Below, one piece after another: positions 16,050 to 24,101 of a DNA stretch of 34,656 bases. The stretch is taken from NCBI GenBank assembly GCA_023229575.1, contig JALNYZ010000037.1, positions 1-34,656 of the forward strand, written 5' to 3'. Below the pieces are notes generated by a model. The model ran no database searches and had not been told where the DNA came from. It saw only the letters and a list, made by a program, of their open reading frames with translations. A program made the translations under genes and the position numbers. This DNA comes from Prolixibacteraceae bacterium (GTDB lineage: Bacteria > Bacteroidota > Bacteroidia > Bacteroidales > Prolixibacteraceae). Position 1 is the first letter of the stretch, and each line of letters opens with the position of its first letter.

Positions 16050-17105
16050 TCACCTTTTTTTAATAAGATTGCCGACTTCATGTAGCCTTTTTAAATATGC
16101 CCCACTTATTAACCCATCTCTATCCGGTTGAACATTCAAAAGATAATTGGAACTTCGTTCGTTGCAAACTTGTAATCTGCTGACAATATCATTTGCACTT
16201 TGTAATACTATTTGATTTTCCGTATTCCAAAACCAATTCGGACCATCAACTATACAATCACAGACTTCCCCTGAATTACTATTGTTTTCAGCAGGTAATG
16301 CCCTGTCCATTTTATTCACACTTTTCCAATAGGGATATTCATAGCTCTGAATATCTGTTTCATTGAAATCGCGAGAGTTATTGGCAATTACAATGCAATT
16401 GGGTTGTAACTTATGAACTAAGTTCTTCAGTTGTTGCCAATTCTTTACCGTGTATTTGTTATTATACTGATCAAACCAGATTTCATCAATTACACCATAA
16501 TTGGTCAATAATTCGGTGACCTGCTTTTCAATAAACCCTGCATAATCTCCCTTGGCTTCGGAAGGCAATCCGTGCAAATCTTCCTGTTGACTGCTATTTT
16601 TATAACCTCTTACTTTATCCTCATTGCTGCCAAGTTTGGTACTATAATCACCAGGCAAACAATAGTATAATCCAACCTTTAACCCATGTTTTCTAAATGC
16701 GTTGACATACTCCCGGACAATATCACCTTTCCCTCCTTTATAGTTTTTAAATGCAGTAATGTCGTGTGTTGTATATTTACTATCCCACAAACACCATCCG
16801 CCCGTGTGTTTAACTGTTAGTACAGCATATCTCATCCCTGCTGTTTTTGCAGCTTTAGCCCATTGATTACAGTTCAATTTACGAGGATTGAAAACCAGCG
16901 GATCTTCATACCCGGTAGCCCATTCCCTATTAACAAATGTACCCATGTTAAAATGTATAAACATGCCAAATTTCCAGTCCAAAAAATCTGTTTGTTTTTT
17001 TCTTAACACAGTTTCCGACTGACCTTGTGCTATTGCTGTATTTGGCTGAAAAACACATAGTAATGTAATTAATGCGATAAAACTATTTTCAATAGATGAT
17101 TTCAT
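16050..17105 (-). CDS. GH29 alpha-L-fucosidase, compact, HTGG pocket variant
   Basis: This 351-residue exported GH29 enzyme has a signal peptide of about 26 residues (ending NTAIAQ) and a catalytic barrel only, with no C-terminal sandwich. H51 in GMFIHFN matches the first pocket histidine, and D212 in EIWFDQY is the likely nucleophile. The second pocket motif reads KH100-T101-GGW instead of KHHDGF, so the usual second histidine is threonine. I recall similar HTGG enzymes elsewhere in Bacteroidota, so this probably marks a GH29 subgroup rather than a broken enzyme. SNYLLNVQPDRDG is the expected late-barrel signature. It follows the HCEG-type GH29 gene after 30 bases. Confidence 0.83.
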   Translation of the reverse strand: MKSSIENSFIALITLLCVFQPNTAIAQGQSETVLRKKQTDFLDWKFGMFIHFNMGTFVNREWATGYEDPLVFNPRKLNCNQWAKAAKTAGMRYAVLTVKHTGGWCLWDSKYTTHDITAFKNYKGGKGDIVREYVNAFRKHGLKVGLYYCLPGDYSTKLGSNEDKVRGYKNSSQQEDLHGLPSEAKGDYAGFIEKQVTELLTNYGVIDEIWFDQYNNKYTVKNWQQLKNLVHKLQPNCIVIANNSRDFNETDIQSYEYPYWKSVNKMDRALPAENNSNSGEVCDCIVDGPNWFWNTENQIVLQSANDIVSRLQVCNERSSNYLLNVQPDRDGLISGAYLKRLHEVGNLIKKR

Positions 17106-17135
17106 ACTGATAATATTATTTGAAAGAATTTCGCT

Positions 17136-18602
17136 TCATAAATTGACTTTGACAACATATGCGATTCCCGGGACAAACCCTTTTGGAATACTGACCATTA
17201 ATGATTCTTTTGTCTGCAGATATTTCACCTTGCCCTTTCCAACAATCTCAACCGATTTGATTTTACCGATGCTGCTGTTGAACGACTTGATTACTTCTTT
17301 CTCTGCAGGTTTCACGATGGAAATGGCATACAGGACATTTCCTTTTTGGGTAAACCAGAAATCCTCCCTGGTGAAATTTCCCTGAAACCCTTTTTTAGCG
17401 CGGTCTTCCGTACTTTTCATGTTAATCCCGGTAGGCCCTTCGCGGTTAACCTTCCATTTTTGGGTGCCATAGATGGCTTCACCGTTCATTTTTAACCATC
17501 TTCCTACTTCTTTCAGATTATAGACACTCTGAGCCGGAACCACCCCTTCGCCTGTCGGGCCGATGTTCAGCATATAATTTCCCCCTTTCGATACAATTTC
17601 GATTAGCCAGTAAAGCACTTCCTTGGGTGTTTTCCAGTCGTTGTCGTAGGATTTATAACCCCATGAGTTGTTTGTCGTAACAACAGTTTCCCATGGTTTG
17701 GTGATGTGATCAGGATCTTCGGGGATTGTATTGTCGCCCGGGATGAAATAATCGCCAAAGCCATTCCCGATCCGTTCGGTAATTAATACCTGCGGCTGAA
17801 TATCATACACAATCTTGTAAAAATTGAAGCTTTGGTCAGGTTTCATCCGAAGAGGTGCATCGTACCAAAGAAGTTTCATATCCGGATAATTTTGCATCAG
17901 CTCCTTCACCTGTGGATAGGCTTTGTTCTGCAAATATTCTTCGAAGGTATTCGGGCTGGGATCCCAGGTATTGGCACAGAAAGTTTTCTCAAATTCACTA
18001 ATCTTAGGATTTTGTTTAAACGACTCTGCCGATTGTGCATCCGAACCATCCATCCAGTCGTTGTTGTGCGAATAGTAAACACCAAACGCAATCCCCTGTT
18101 TTTTGCAGGCATCGTGCAATTCGCGGATAATATCACGTTTGAACGGGGTGGCATCAATAACATCAAAATCACTTACCTTTGAATCAAAGAGGGCGAAACC
18201 TTCGCAATGTTTTGAAGTAATGACGATATATTTCATGCCTGCATCCTTTGCCAACCTGGCAATCGAATCGGCATTAAATTTTACTGGGTTGAACTGACTC
18301 GCTAAGGCCGCATATTCGATCCTGGAAATCTTTGCTGCATGCATAATCCATTCGGCTACTTTAGGACCATTATTCCATTCTTCCATGGTTTTGCCATTCC
18401 AGGCACCTCCGAGGATGGAGTATAATCCCCAATGTATAAACATCCCATACTTGGCATCTTTAAACCAGTCAAAAGAAGTTTTTTTCGAAGTGTTCATTTG
18501 ACGCCACTCATTAACGTGTGTGGTCGGATATTGCTCCTTTCTTTGGGCAAAAGAGATTTGTATTACGAATAAAGTCAGTAGTAAACTAAATATGAGCTTC
18601 AC
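17136..18602 (-). CDS. GH29 alpha-L-fucosidase paralogue with HCEG substitution in the fucose pocket
   Basis: This 488-residue exported GH29 protein has a signal peptide ending near SFAQ (residue 20), a barrel to about 375 and a C-terminal beta-sandwich. It starts at GTG (18602), whose bases overlap the TGA stop of the sulfatase gene as GTGA, so the two are translationally coupled. It is a close copy of the gene at 20203-21672: about 62 differences over 468 residues by hand count, roughly 87% identity. H57 and the likely nucleophile D248 in LLWYDAP are kept, but the pocket motif is H132-C133-EGF where its twin has HHDGF. This may alter activity or fit a modified fucose, or the protein may bind without catalysis. 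Confidence 0.88.
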   Translation of the reverse strand: MKLIFSLLLTLFVIQISFAQRKEQYPTTHVNEWRQMNTSKKTSFDWFKDAKYGMFIHWGLYSILGGAWNGKTMEEWNNGPKVAEWIMHAAKISRIEYAALASQFNPVKFNADSIARLAKDAGMKYIVITSKHCEGFALFDSKVSDFDVIDATPFKRDIIRELHDACKKQGIAFGVYYSHNNDWMDGSDAQSAESFKQNPKISEFEKTFCANTWDPSPNTFEEYLQNKAYPQVKELMQNYPDMKLLWYDAPLRMKPDQSFNFYKIVYDIQPQVLITERIGNGFGDYFIPGDNTIPEDPDHITKPWETVVTTNNSWGYKSYDNDWKTPKEVLYWLIEIVSKGGNYMLNIGPTGEGVVPAQSVYNLKEVGRWLKMNGEAIYGTQKWKVNREGPTGINMKSTEDRAKKGFQGNFTREDFWFTQKGNVLYAISIVKPAEKEVIKSFNSSIGKIKSVEIVGKGKVKYLQTKESLMVSIPKGFVPGIAYVVKVNL

Positions 18603-20026
18603 TGTTTTACTTCTTTATTTGTTTTACTTGATTGACTGCCAGATGTTGGTGGAGTCCATTCGGCGGGTTTGGGATTGGCGACTGTGAGCGGGAAGGTGTC
18701 AGAATACCTTACCATTTCCTTTTTAAGCAATGCGGTCATCTCGTTGAGTTTGGCAGTGAATTCGGGTTTGCAGGCGAGGTTGTTCAACTCATGCGGGTCG
18801 GCACTAAGATCGAAAAGCTGAGTCCGGTCAACAAGTGGGTAACGGATGAGCTTCCAGTGGTCATCGCGGATAGAGCGTTGACAGTCGCGATAGCCTGTAT
18901 AAAGCACGTCGCGGACTTTCTTTTTCTTTCCTGTCAATATGGGTACAATGCTCTTCCCCTCGACTCCGACGGGAATTTTCGCACCTGCAAACTCAGCGAT
19001 AGTTGGGAACAAATCCATCAAATAAACGAGGGCTTCGCTTCTACCTTTTGGTATACCAGGACCGGCGATAACAAGGGGAACTTGCATGCCTCCGAACTCA
19101 TAAAGGTTTTGTTTTCCAAACAGTCCGTGCTCTCCAAGCGAAAGTCCGTTGTCGCCACTAAAAATAACAATCGTATTTTCCAACTGCCCGCTAGCCTTCA
19201 GCTCAGCTAAGATGCGCCCGACGTGATAATCGAGTCCCGTGATACAAGAGTAGTAGTCGGCGTTCTGTTGTTTTGTATCTTCAGGTGTGCGCGGCCAGGG
19301 GGCGAGCTGTTCATCACGTACAGTCATATCTCCATTGTCAAACGGATGTTGAGGCATAAATGCAGGCGAAAGAGAAATCTTAGCGGGATCATAAAGCTTG
19401 TGAAACTGCGGTTCTGCGGAGCGGGGGTCATGTGGCACAGGCGGCGCGAGATAGATATAGAAAGGCCTGGCTTCGTGGCTGGCTGTGCGGCTTTTCAAAA
19501 ACCCGATGGTGCGATCGGCCATTCTTTGGCAGCAATGGGCACGATCATTCTCTGGAGTTTGACCATTGGCATCATCGATGATGCTGGTTTCAAACTCCTG
19601 TAAACCCGCTGGGAAACCATTGCTCTTTTTACCCGTGTGCCAGGTCTGAAAGCCAGCTGCCTCGATGACCCGAGGAAGAAAAGTCGAGGGATCAGCTGCA
19701 TTCGATGCTGCATCTGGAGCTCCTGGTATGCGCATCCAGGAGCGACCGGTCAGCAGCATTGTACGGCTTGGCGTGCAGACTGCACCGATCATAGAACCCA
19801 TCGTATAACAATGGGTGAAGGTTATGCCGTGCACGACCAGCGAGTCGAGATTCGGTGTGTGGAGCATGGGATTGCCTAGTGCGTGCAACCCGTCCGGACG
19901 ATGGTCATCGGCGTGGATATGGAGGATATTAGGCAATTTGTGCTCTTGCGCTTGGGTCATATTGAAACCGATCAGCGATAAACCGATATAAGTTACTGCC
20001 TTGATATTTACTGATTTACAAATCAT
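18599..20026 (-). CDS. S1-family formylglycine-dependent sulfatase
   Basis: This 475-residue exported type I sulfatase removes sulfate esters, probably from the glycan taken up by this PUL. Residues 1-27 are a signal peptide (ending NMTQAQ). D40/D41 in HADDHRPDG are calcium ligands, and C84 in C-T-P-S-R is the cysteine matured to formylglycine, which needs a sulfatase-maturating enzyme encoded elsewhere. A later metal motif is FSGDNG. The catalytic elements are complete. The gene sits between the two near-identical GH29 genes and overlaps the next one by 4 bases. Three 60-base blocks (19441, 19681, 19741) are 55-60% G+C by hand count, against 42-50% in blocks sampled from the flanking GH29 genes, suggesting a different origin. 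The S1 subfamily and sulfate position cannot be read by eye. Confidence 0.9.
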   Translation of the reverse strand: MICKSVNIKAVTYIGLSLIGFNMTQAQEHKLPNILHIHADDHRPDGLHALGNPMLHTPNLDSLVVHGITFTHCYTMGSMIGAVCTPSRTMLLTGRSWMRIPGAPDAASNAADPSTFLPRVIEAAGFQTWHTGKKSNGFPAGLQEFETSIIDDANGQTPENDRAHCCQRMADRTIGFLKSRTASHEARPFYIYLAPPVPHDPRSAEPQFHKLYDPAKISLSPAFMPQHPFDNGDMTVRDEQLAPWPRTPEDTKQQNADYYSCITGLDYHVGRILAELKASGQLENTIVIFSGDNGLSLGEHGLFGKQNLYEFGGMQVPLVIAGPGIPKGRSEALVYLMDLFPTIAEFAGAKIPVGVEGKSIVPILTGKKKKVRDVLYTGYRDCQRSIRDDHWKLIRYPLVDRTQLFDLSADPHELNNLACKPEFTAKLNEMTALLKKEMVRYSDTFPLTVANPKPAEWTPPTSGSQSSKTNKEVKQ

Positions 20027-20202
20027 AGAATGCTATTTAATTCGTTAACTTCATTTATGCTGAGAAAATATCTTAAACCGTTTTTATGAATGGCTAAAGA
20101 TTAATCAACCATTTCATCTGTTTATAATTTTGTTTTTTAATTGTCAGATGGAACTCGCCTATAATCATTCACCTGTGTGAGAAGCAATTCTCATGGCTCG
20201 TT

Positions 20203-21672
20203 TCATAAGCTTACTTTTACAACATATCCGTTCTCCGGGTCAAAGTTTTTTGGGATGTTGACTATTAAAGACTCAGGTGTTTGTTGGAATTTCACCTTGC
20301 CCTTTCCAATGATCTCAACAGATTTGATTTTACCGATGCTGCTGTTGAACGACTTGATGACTTCTTTATCGGCAGGTTTCACGATGGAAATGGCGTACAG
20401 GGCATTCCCTTTTTTGGTAAACCAGAAATCCTCCCTGGTGAACTTTCCCTGAAATCCTTTTTTGGCGCGGTCTTCCGTACTTTTCATGTTAATACTGGTA
20501 GGCCCTTCGCGGTTAACCCTCCATTTTTGTGTACCATAGATGGCTTCACCATTCATTTTTAACCATTTCCCAACTGTTTTCAGATTATAGACACTCTGGG
20601 ACGGAACCACTCCTTCGCCTGTCGGGCCGACGTTCAGCATATAATTTCCCCCTTTCGATACAATTTCGATTAGCCAGTAAAGCACTTCCTTGGGTGTTTT
20701 CCAGTCGTTGTCGTAAGATTTATAACCCCATGAGTTGTTTGTCGTACCAACAGTTTCCCATGGTTTGGTGATGTGGTCAGTATCTTCGGGGATTGTATTG
20801 TCGCCCGGGATGAAATAATCGCCAAAGCCATTCCCGATCCGCTCGGTAATGATCACCTGCGGCTGAATGTCATATACAATTTTATAGAAATTAAAGCTTT
20901 GTTCGGGCTTCATCCTCCAGGGCATATCGTACCACAACAGTTTCATATCCGGATAGTTTCGCATCAGCTCCTTTACCTGTGGATAGGCCTTGTTCTGCAA
21001 ATATTCTTCAAAAGTATTCGGGCTGGGATCCCAGGTGTTGGCCCCAAAAGTTTTCTCAAACTCACTCATCTTGGGATTTTGTTTAAACGACTCTGCTGAT
21101 TGTGCATCGGAGCCATCCATCCAGTCGATATTGTGCGAATAATATACCCCAAATTCAAGTCCCTGCTTTTTACAGGCATCATGCAACTCCCTAATAATAT
21201 CCCGTTTGAATGGGGTGGCATCCATTACGTCAAACCGGCTTACTTTGGAATCGAAAAGAGCAAAGCCATCATGATGTTTTGAGGTAATGACGATGTACTT
21301 CATACCAGCATCTTTTGCCAGTTTGGCAATTGAATCGGCATTGTATTTTACGGGATTGAATTGTCGGGCCAATTCGGTATATTCTGCCCTGGGAATTTTA
21401 GCTGCAAGCATGATCCATTCAGCTACTTTTGGCCCATTTTTCATTTCATCTATCGTTTTACCTTTCCATACGCCACTTGGGATTGAGTATAATCCCCAGT
21501 GGATAAACATCCCATACTTGGCATCTTTAAACCAATCGAAAGTTGCCTTTTTCGAGGCATTCATCTTATTCCATTCCTCTACATGAACTGTTGGAAACTG
21601 CTCTTTTCGCTGGCCATAACAAATTTGGAGGATTAAACAAAAAAATATCAGTAGATAATTATATTTATTCAT
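20203..21672 (-). CDS. GH29 alpha-L-fucosidase with canonical HHDG pocket
   Basis: This 489-residue exported GH29 enzyme is the twin of the gene at 17136-18602. The signal peptide ends near QICYG (residue 20). H58 in GMFIHWG, H133-H134-DGF and the likely nucleophile D249 in LLWYDMP are all present, so it should be an active alpha-L-fucosidase. The C-terminal part (about 380-489) is a beta-sandwich with no T9SS tail. It is flanked by unusually long gaps for this operon: 169 bases upstream, filled by a broken T9SS-tail remnant, and 176 bases downstream with nothing I recognise. Its ATG overlaps the end of that remnant frame, consistent with insertion or deletion at this point. Confidence 0.9.
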   Translation of the reverse strand: MNKYNYLLIFFCLILQICYGQRKEQFPTVHVEEWNKMNASKKATFDWFKDAKYGMFIHWGLYSIPSGVWKGKTIDEMKNGPKVAEWIMLAAKIPRAEYTELARQFNPVKYNADSIAKLAKDAGMKYIVITSKHHDGFALFDSKVSRFDVMDATPFKRDIIRELHDACKKQGLEFGVYYSHNIDWMDGSDAQSAESFKQNPKMSEFEKTFGANTWDPSPNTFEEYLQNKAYPQVKELMRNYPDMKLLWYDMPWRMKPEQSFNFYKIVYDIQPQVIITERIGNGFGDYFIPGDNTIPEDTDHITKPWETVGTTNNSWGYKSYDNDWKTPKEVLYWLIEIVSKGGNYMLNVGPTGEGVVPSQSVYNLKTVGKWLKMNGEAIYGTQKWRVNREGPTSINMKSTEDRAKKGFQGKFTREDFWFTKKGNALYAISIVKPADKEVIKSFNSSIGKIKSVEIIGKGKVKFQQTPESLIVNIPKNFDPENGYVVKVSL

Positions 21673-21818
21673 GTGCTTTTCAATTTAGAATTCTCATACG
21701 TTTTTGTGAAAATTACCCTGCCAGCCAAATTCAGGATTGAAACCAACGTTTCGCCTGATTGTGTGTCTCATTCAACGATCAATTTATTTTTGACCGAATT
21801 GGGGTAAACCCGGCCATT
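21669..21818 (-). pseudogene. remnant of a T9SS type A sorting domain with an in-frame stop
   Basis: One minus-strand frame from 21818 to 21669 reads NGRVYPNSVKNKLIVE, a TGA stop at 21768-21770, then DTQSGETLVSILNLAG and RVIFTKTYENSKLKST. VYPN-x-V, then VSILNLAGRVIF-x-KT at this spacing, is the T9SS type A C-terminal domain pattern and parallels the intact tail of the next gene upstream (VYPNPV, then VQIVDLNGRILFSKT). The final strands (usually GIYFVKV) are missing, and the frame ends across the ATG of the GH29 gene at 21672. No cargo domain is attached, because the frame begins right after the stop of the beta-helix gene. Confidence 0.7.
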
Positions 21819-21841
21819 CGATATTTTTCTCAATCTCAAGC

Positions 21842-24079
21842 TCAATTTAACTTGACTAGCTTGCTTGATCCTCCAAATTCGGAACCGTTTACCTGTACAA
21901 AATAGATCCCTGAATGGATTGAAGACAAGTCTATTTGTAAGTTGCTGTCGTTGCTTGTTTTAGAGAAAAGAATGCGTCCATTAAGGTCAACTATCTGTAC
22001 TTGTTTTTTCTGTAGCAAATTGACACTTCCAAATTCAACATGTAGAATTTCAGTAACAGGATTGGGATATACTTTAAAATTAATATCTCTGTCAGGAGTC
22101 CCTACAACATGAGTAATTGGTTCTTGCTGACTGGTATTGGTGATTTTTGGCCACATATTAATCACCATAAAGTCGCCCTGAAAAGGGCCGACATAAACAT
22201 CCTGAGAATCCGTTTTGTTCCCAAAATAGTCTGAATCAACGCCTTCGATTTTCTTGAATCTATGAGAAAATATCCCTGCTTCTTTTAATGACTGGAACTG
22301 ATAGAGACTTTGCCTGATAATTGTAAAATTATTCCTTGGCAACAGTTTACTATTATGGTCATTGCCAAGTATTGCCTTCCACTGTTTAAATGTAAGATAA
22401 GGAATATTTCTCCAACCATTTACTTCAGGGCATTCATCACCAGATAGTCCTTTTGAAATTATCTGTTTCCTCAGATAATCTTCGATAAAGTTGAAATCAT
22501 TTTTTAAAGTGGGGGTAATTGCCGTGTTAAGAGTAAAGAATCCCGTATTTTCATTAATTCCTCCGTTTAAGAATATATTGCAGTCAGAGGAATTTTCCAT
22601 AGATCTATAAGAAGGAACTGAAAAGGCAATATTACCTAACTTGTTCCCAATAAAGAGGTTGTTTTTAACATTCCATCTTGAAGCCTCAGCAGGCCGGCCT
22701 GCCACAAGCCTGTCTGCTACAATCTTGTTAGTTACGCCAAACCCGGAATTACAGTAAAACATATTATGATATACATTGACACCGGAAGCATCGTGTCCGT
22801 AAATTCCATGACCGCCCCGGTGACCGGCCTCATTACCGCTTATACTATAGGCAATAACATTATTTATGACATTAAGAGGACCGTTTCCCATCTCAAGAAA
22901 TATGCCCCCCCAGAGATTATCTATTATAAGATTCGCTTTTATCACAGACCCTGTATAAACATTGTCAAGCCAAATCCCCCAGGTTTCGTTTTGCTCTATC
23001 AGATTATCTTCGATCGATCCATTATAAAATCCGTGAAATTTAATTCCTGCAGTCTCCCATGACATGATACCAAGTGCATTGTTTTTTCTTATTACATTAC
23101 CTGAAACTTTTGTGCCGGTATGGTTCCAACCGGCAATACCCGTACAGCCATTAAGTTCTATTACATTGTTCCTGATTATATGATAGCCTACGCTGGCAAC
23201 AGGAGGTGTAGGATAGCCATAAAGCTCTTTAGAAGTTTCACTGCCACAATCGATCCCAATTGTATTAGCGAACCTTACTATATTATCTTCAATTACCCAG
23301 TGATGGCCGCTGGCGCATCCTAAAGCGCCAGCCTGCGCATTTTCAATACTTTCCCAGAAATTCTTTGGGTATTGATTGGAACAATGTTCAATTATAAAAC
23401 CTTTTACTTCGATATAGCCAAGCCCCCTTTTTATTGGAGCAAAAACTCTTGGTCTTACAGACATTTCAATCACAGCCTCCTTAGGAAAAGCAGGGTTTGA
23501 AAAATGAATATATATCCTGTTCTCGTTTTCTTTCTTAAACCAGCTTTGCGGCAATGATTTGAGCGCATCAAGATCAAGTACCTGACTGTACAGTTGCCCT
23601 TCAACAAATATTTGTGCCAAACAGTATCGGGTTACCCAGTCAACAAAATCCGGAAATTTAGCTGCGCGGTTGATGTTAAAAGGATTATATCCTTCAAAAA
23701 AGCTTTCGTCATATTGAGTTGAATATATGTTCCCTTGGCCTTCATTTATCCATTTATCCTTATAAATTTTTGAGCCTTTAATTATGACTTTATGACGGTT
23801 TTCTGCCAGATAAACAATAGGCTTTTCTTTCGTTCCTGAGTTTTGAGGTTTTACCCATTCTCTGTAAACGCCATCTTTTACAATAACCCTATCTCCAGGA
23901 ATAGCTATCTGAGCAGCTTTTGAAATAGTTTTAAGCGGGTTGGATTTTACTCCGGAGTTAGAGTCAGAGCTGTTGGAGGCATTCTGGTCAACATATATAT
24001 CCCTGGCCTGCACGATGGCGCCACCCAAAGACATCAACATTGAAATCATCAATATTTGAATAAATTTAAATTTAATCAT
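21842..24079 (-). CDS. secreted right-handed beta-helix protein (DUF1565-type) with T9SS sorting domain
   Basis: This 745-residue exported protein has a signal peptide of about 25 residues (ending VQARD). A DUF1565/pectate-lyase-like entry (about 27-110; IYVDQNASNSSDSN, PGDRVIVKDGVYREW) is followed by a parallel beta-helix at about 225-480 rich in N-N-V-I-type turns. Residues 670-745 are a canonical T9SS type A domain (VYPNPV, VDLNGRILFSKT, GIYFVQV, ending KLVKLN), so it should be on or released from the cell surface. I cannot assign a CAZy family; lyase, glycosidase or fucan-cleaving roles are all possible. It lies 22 bases after the DUF1735 lipoprotein gene and is the first enzyme-like gene downstream of the susCD genes, which suggests a role in initial attack on the polymer. 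Confidence 0.78.
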   Translation of the reverse strand: MIKFKFIQILMISMLMSLGGAIVQARDIYVDQNASNSSDSNSGVKSNPLKTISKAAQIAIPGDRVIVKDGVYREWVKPQNSGTKEKPIVYLAENRHKVIIKGSKIYKDKWINEGQGNIYSTQYDESFFEGYNPFNINRAAKFPDFVDWVTRYCLAQIFVEGQLYSQVLDLDALKSLPQSWFKKENENRIYIHFSNPAFPKEAVIEMSVRPRVFAPIKRGLGYIEVKGFIIEHCSNQYPKNFWESIENAQAGALGCASGHHWVIEDNIVRFANTIGIDCGSETSKELYGYPTPPVASVGYHIIRNNVIELNGCTGIAGWNHTGTKVSGNVIRKNNALGIMSWETAGIKFHGFYNGSIEDNLIEQNETWGIWLDNVYTGSVIKANLIIDNLWGGIFLEMGNGPLNVINNVIAYSISGNEAGHRGGHGIYGHDASGVNVYHNMFYCNSGFGVTNKIVADRLVAGRPAEASRWNVKNNLFIGNKLGNIAFSVPSYRSMENSSDCNIFLNGGINENTGFFTLNTAITPTLKNDFNFIEDYLRKQIISKGLSGDECPEVNGWRNIPYLTFKQWKAILGNDHNSKLLPRNNFTIIRQSLYQFQSLKEAGIFSHRFKKIEGVDSDYFGNKTDSQDVYVGPFQGDFMVINMWPKITNTSQQEPITHVVGTPDRDINFKVYPNPVTEILHVEFGSVNLLQKKQVQIVDLNGRILFSKTSNDSNLQIDLSSIHSGIYFVQVNGSEFGGSSKLVKLN

Positions 24080-24101
24080 AAAATACTTTTTTTCAATCTA
24101 A

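Noticed and set aside
18632..19210. Plus-strand open frame of 192 codons opposite the sulfatase gene
   Set aside because: The minus-strand sulfatase motifs are complete here; the antisense frame is favoured by the higher GC and shows no family signature.
20179..20192. Short hairpin (five-base arms GAGAA and TTCTC with a four-base loop) after the HHDG-type GH29 gene
   Set aside because: The stem is weak and has no T run after it, so it is not a convincing terminator between genes that appear co-transcribed.
17136..21672. The twin GH29 genes as ends of a composite transposon around the sulfatase
   Set aside because: The copies are coding genes in the same orientation with about 13% protein divergence. 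I saw no transposase, terminal inverted repeat or target duplication.
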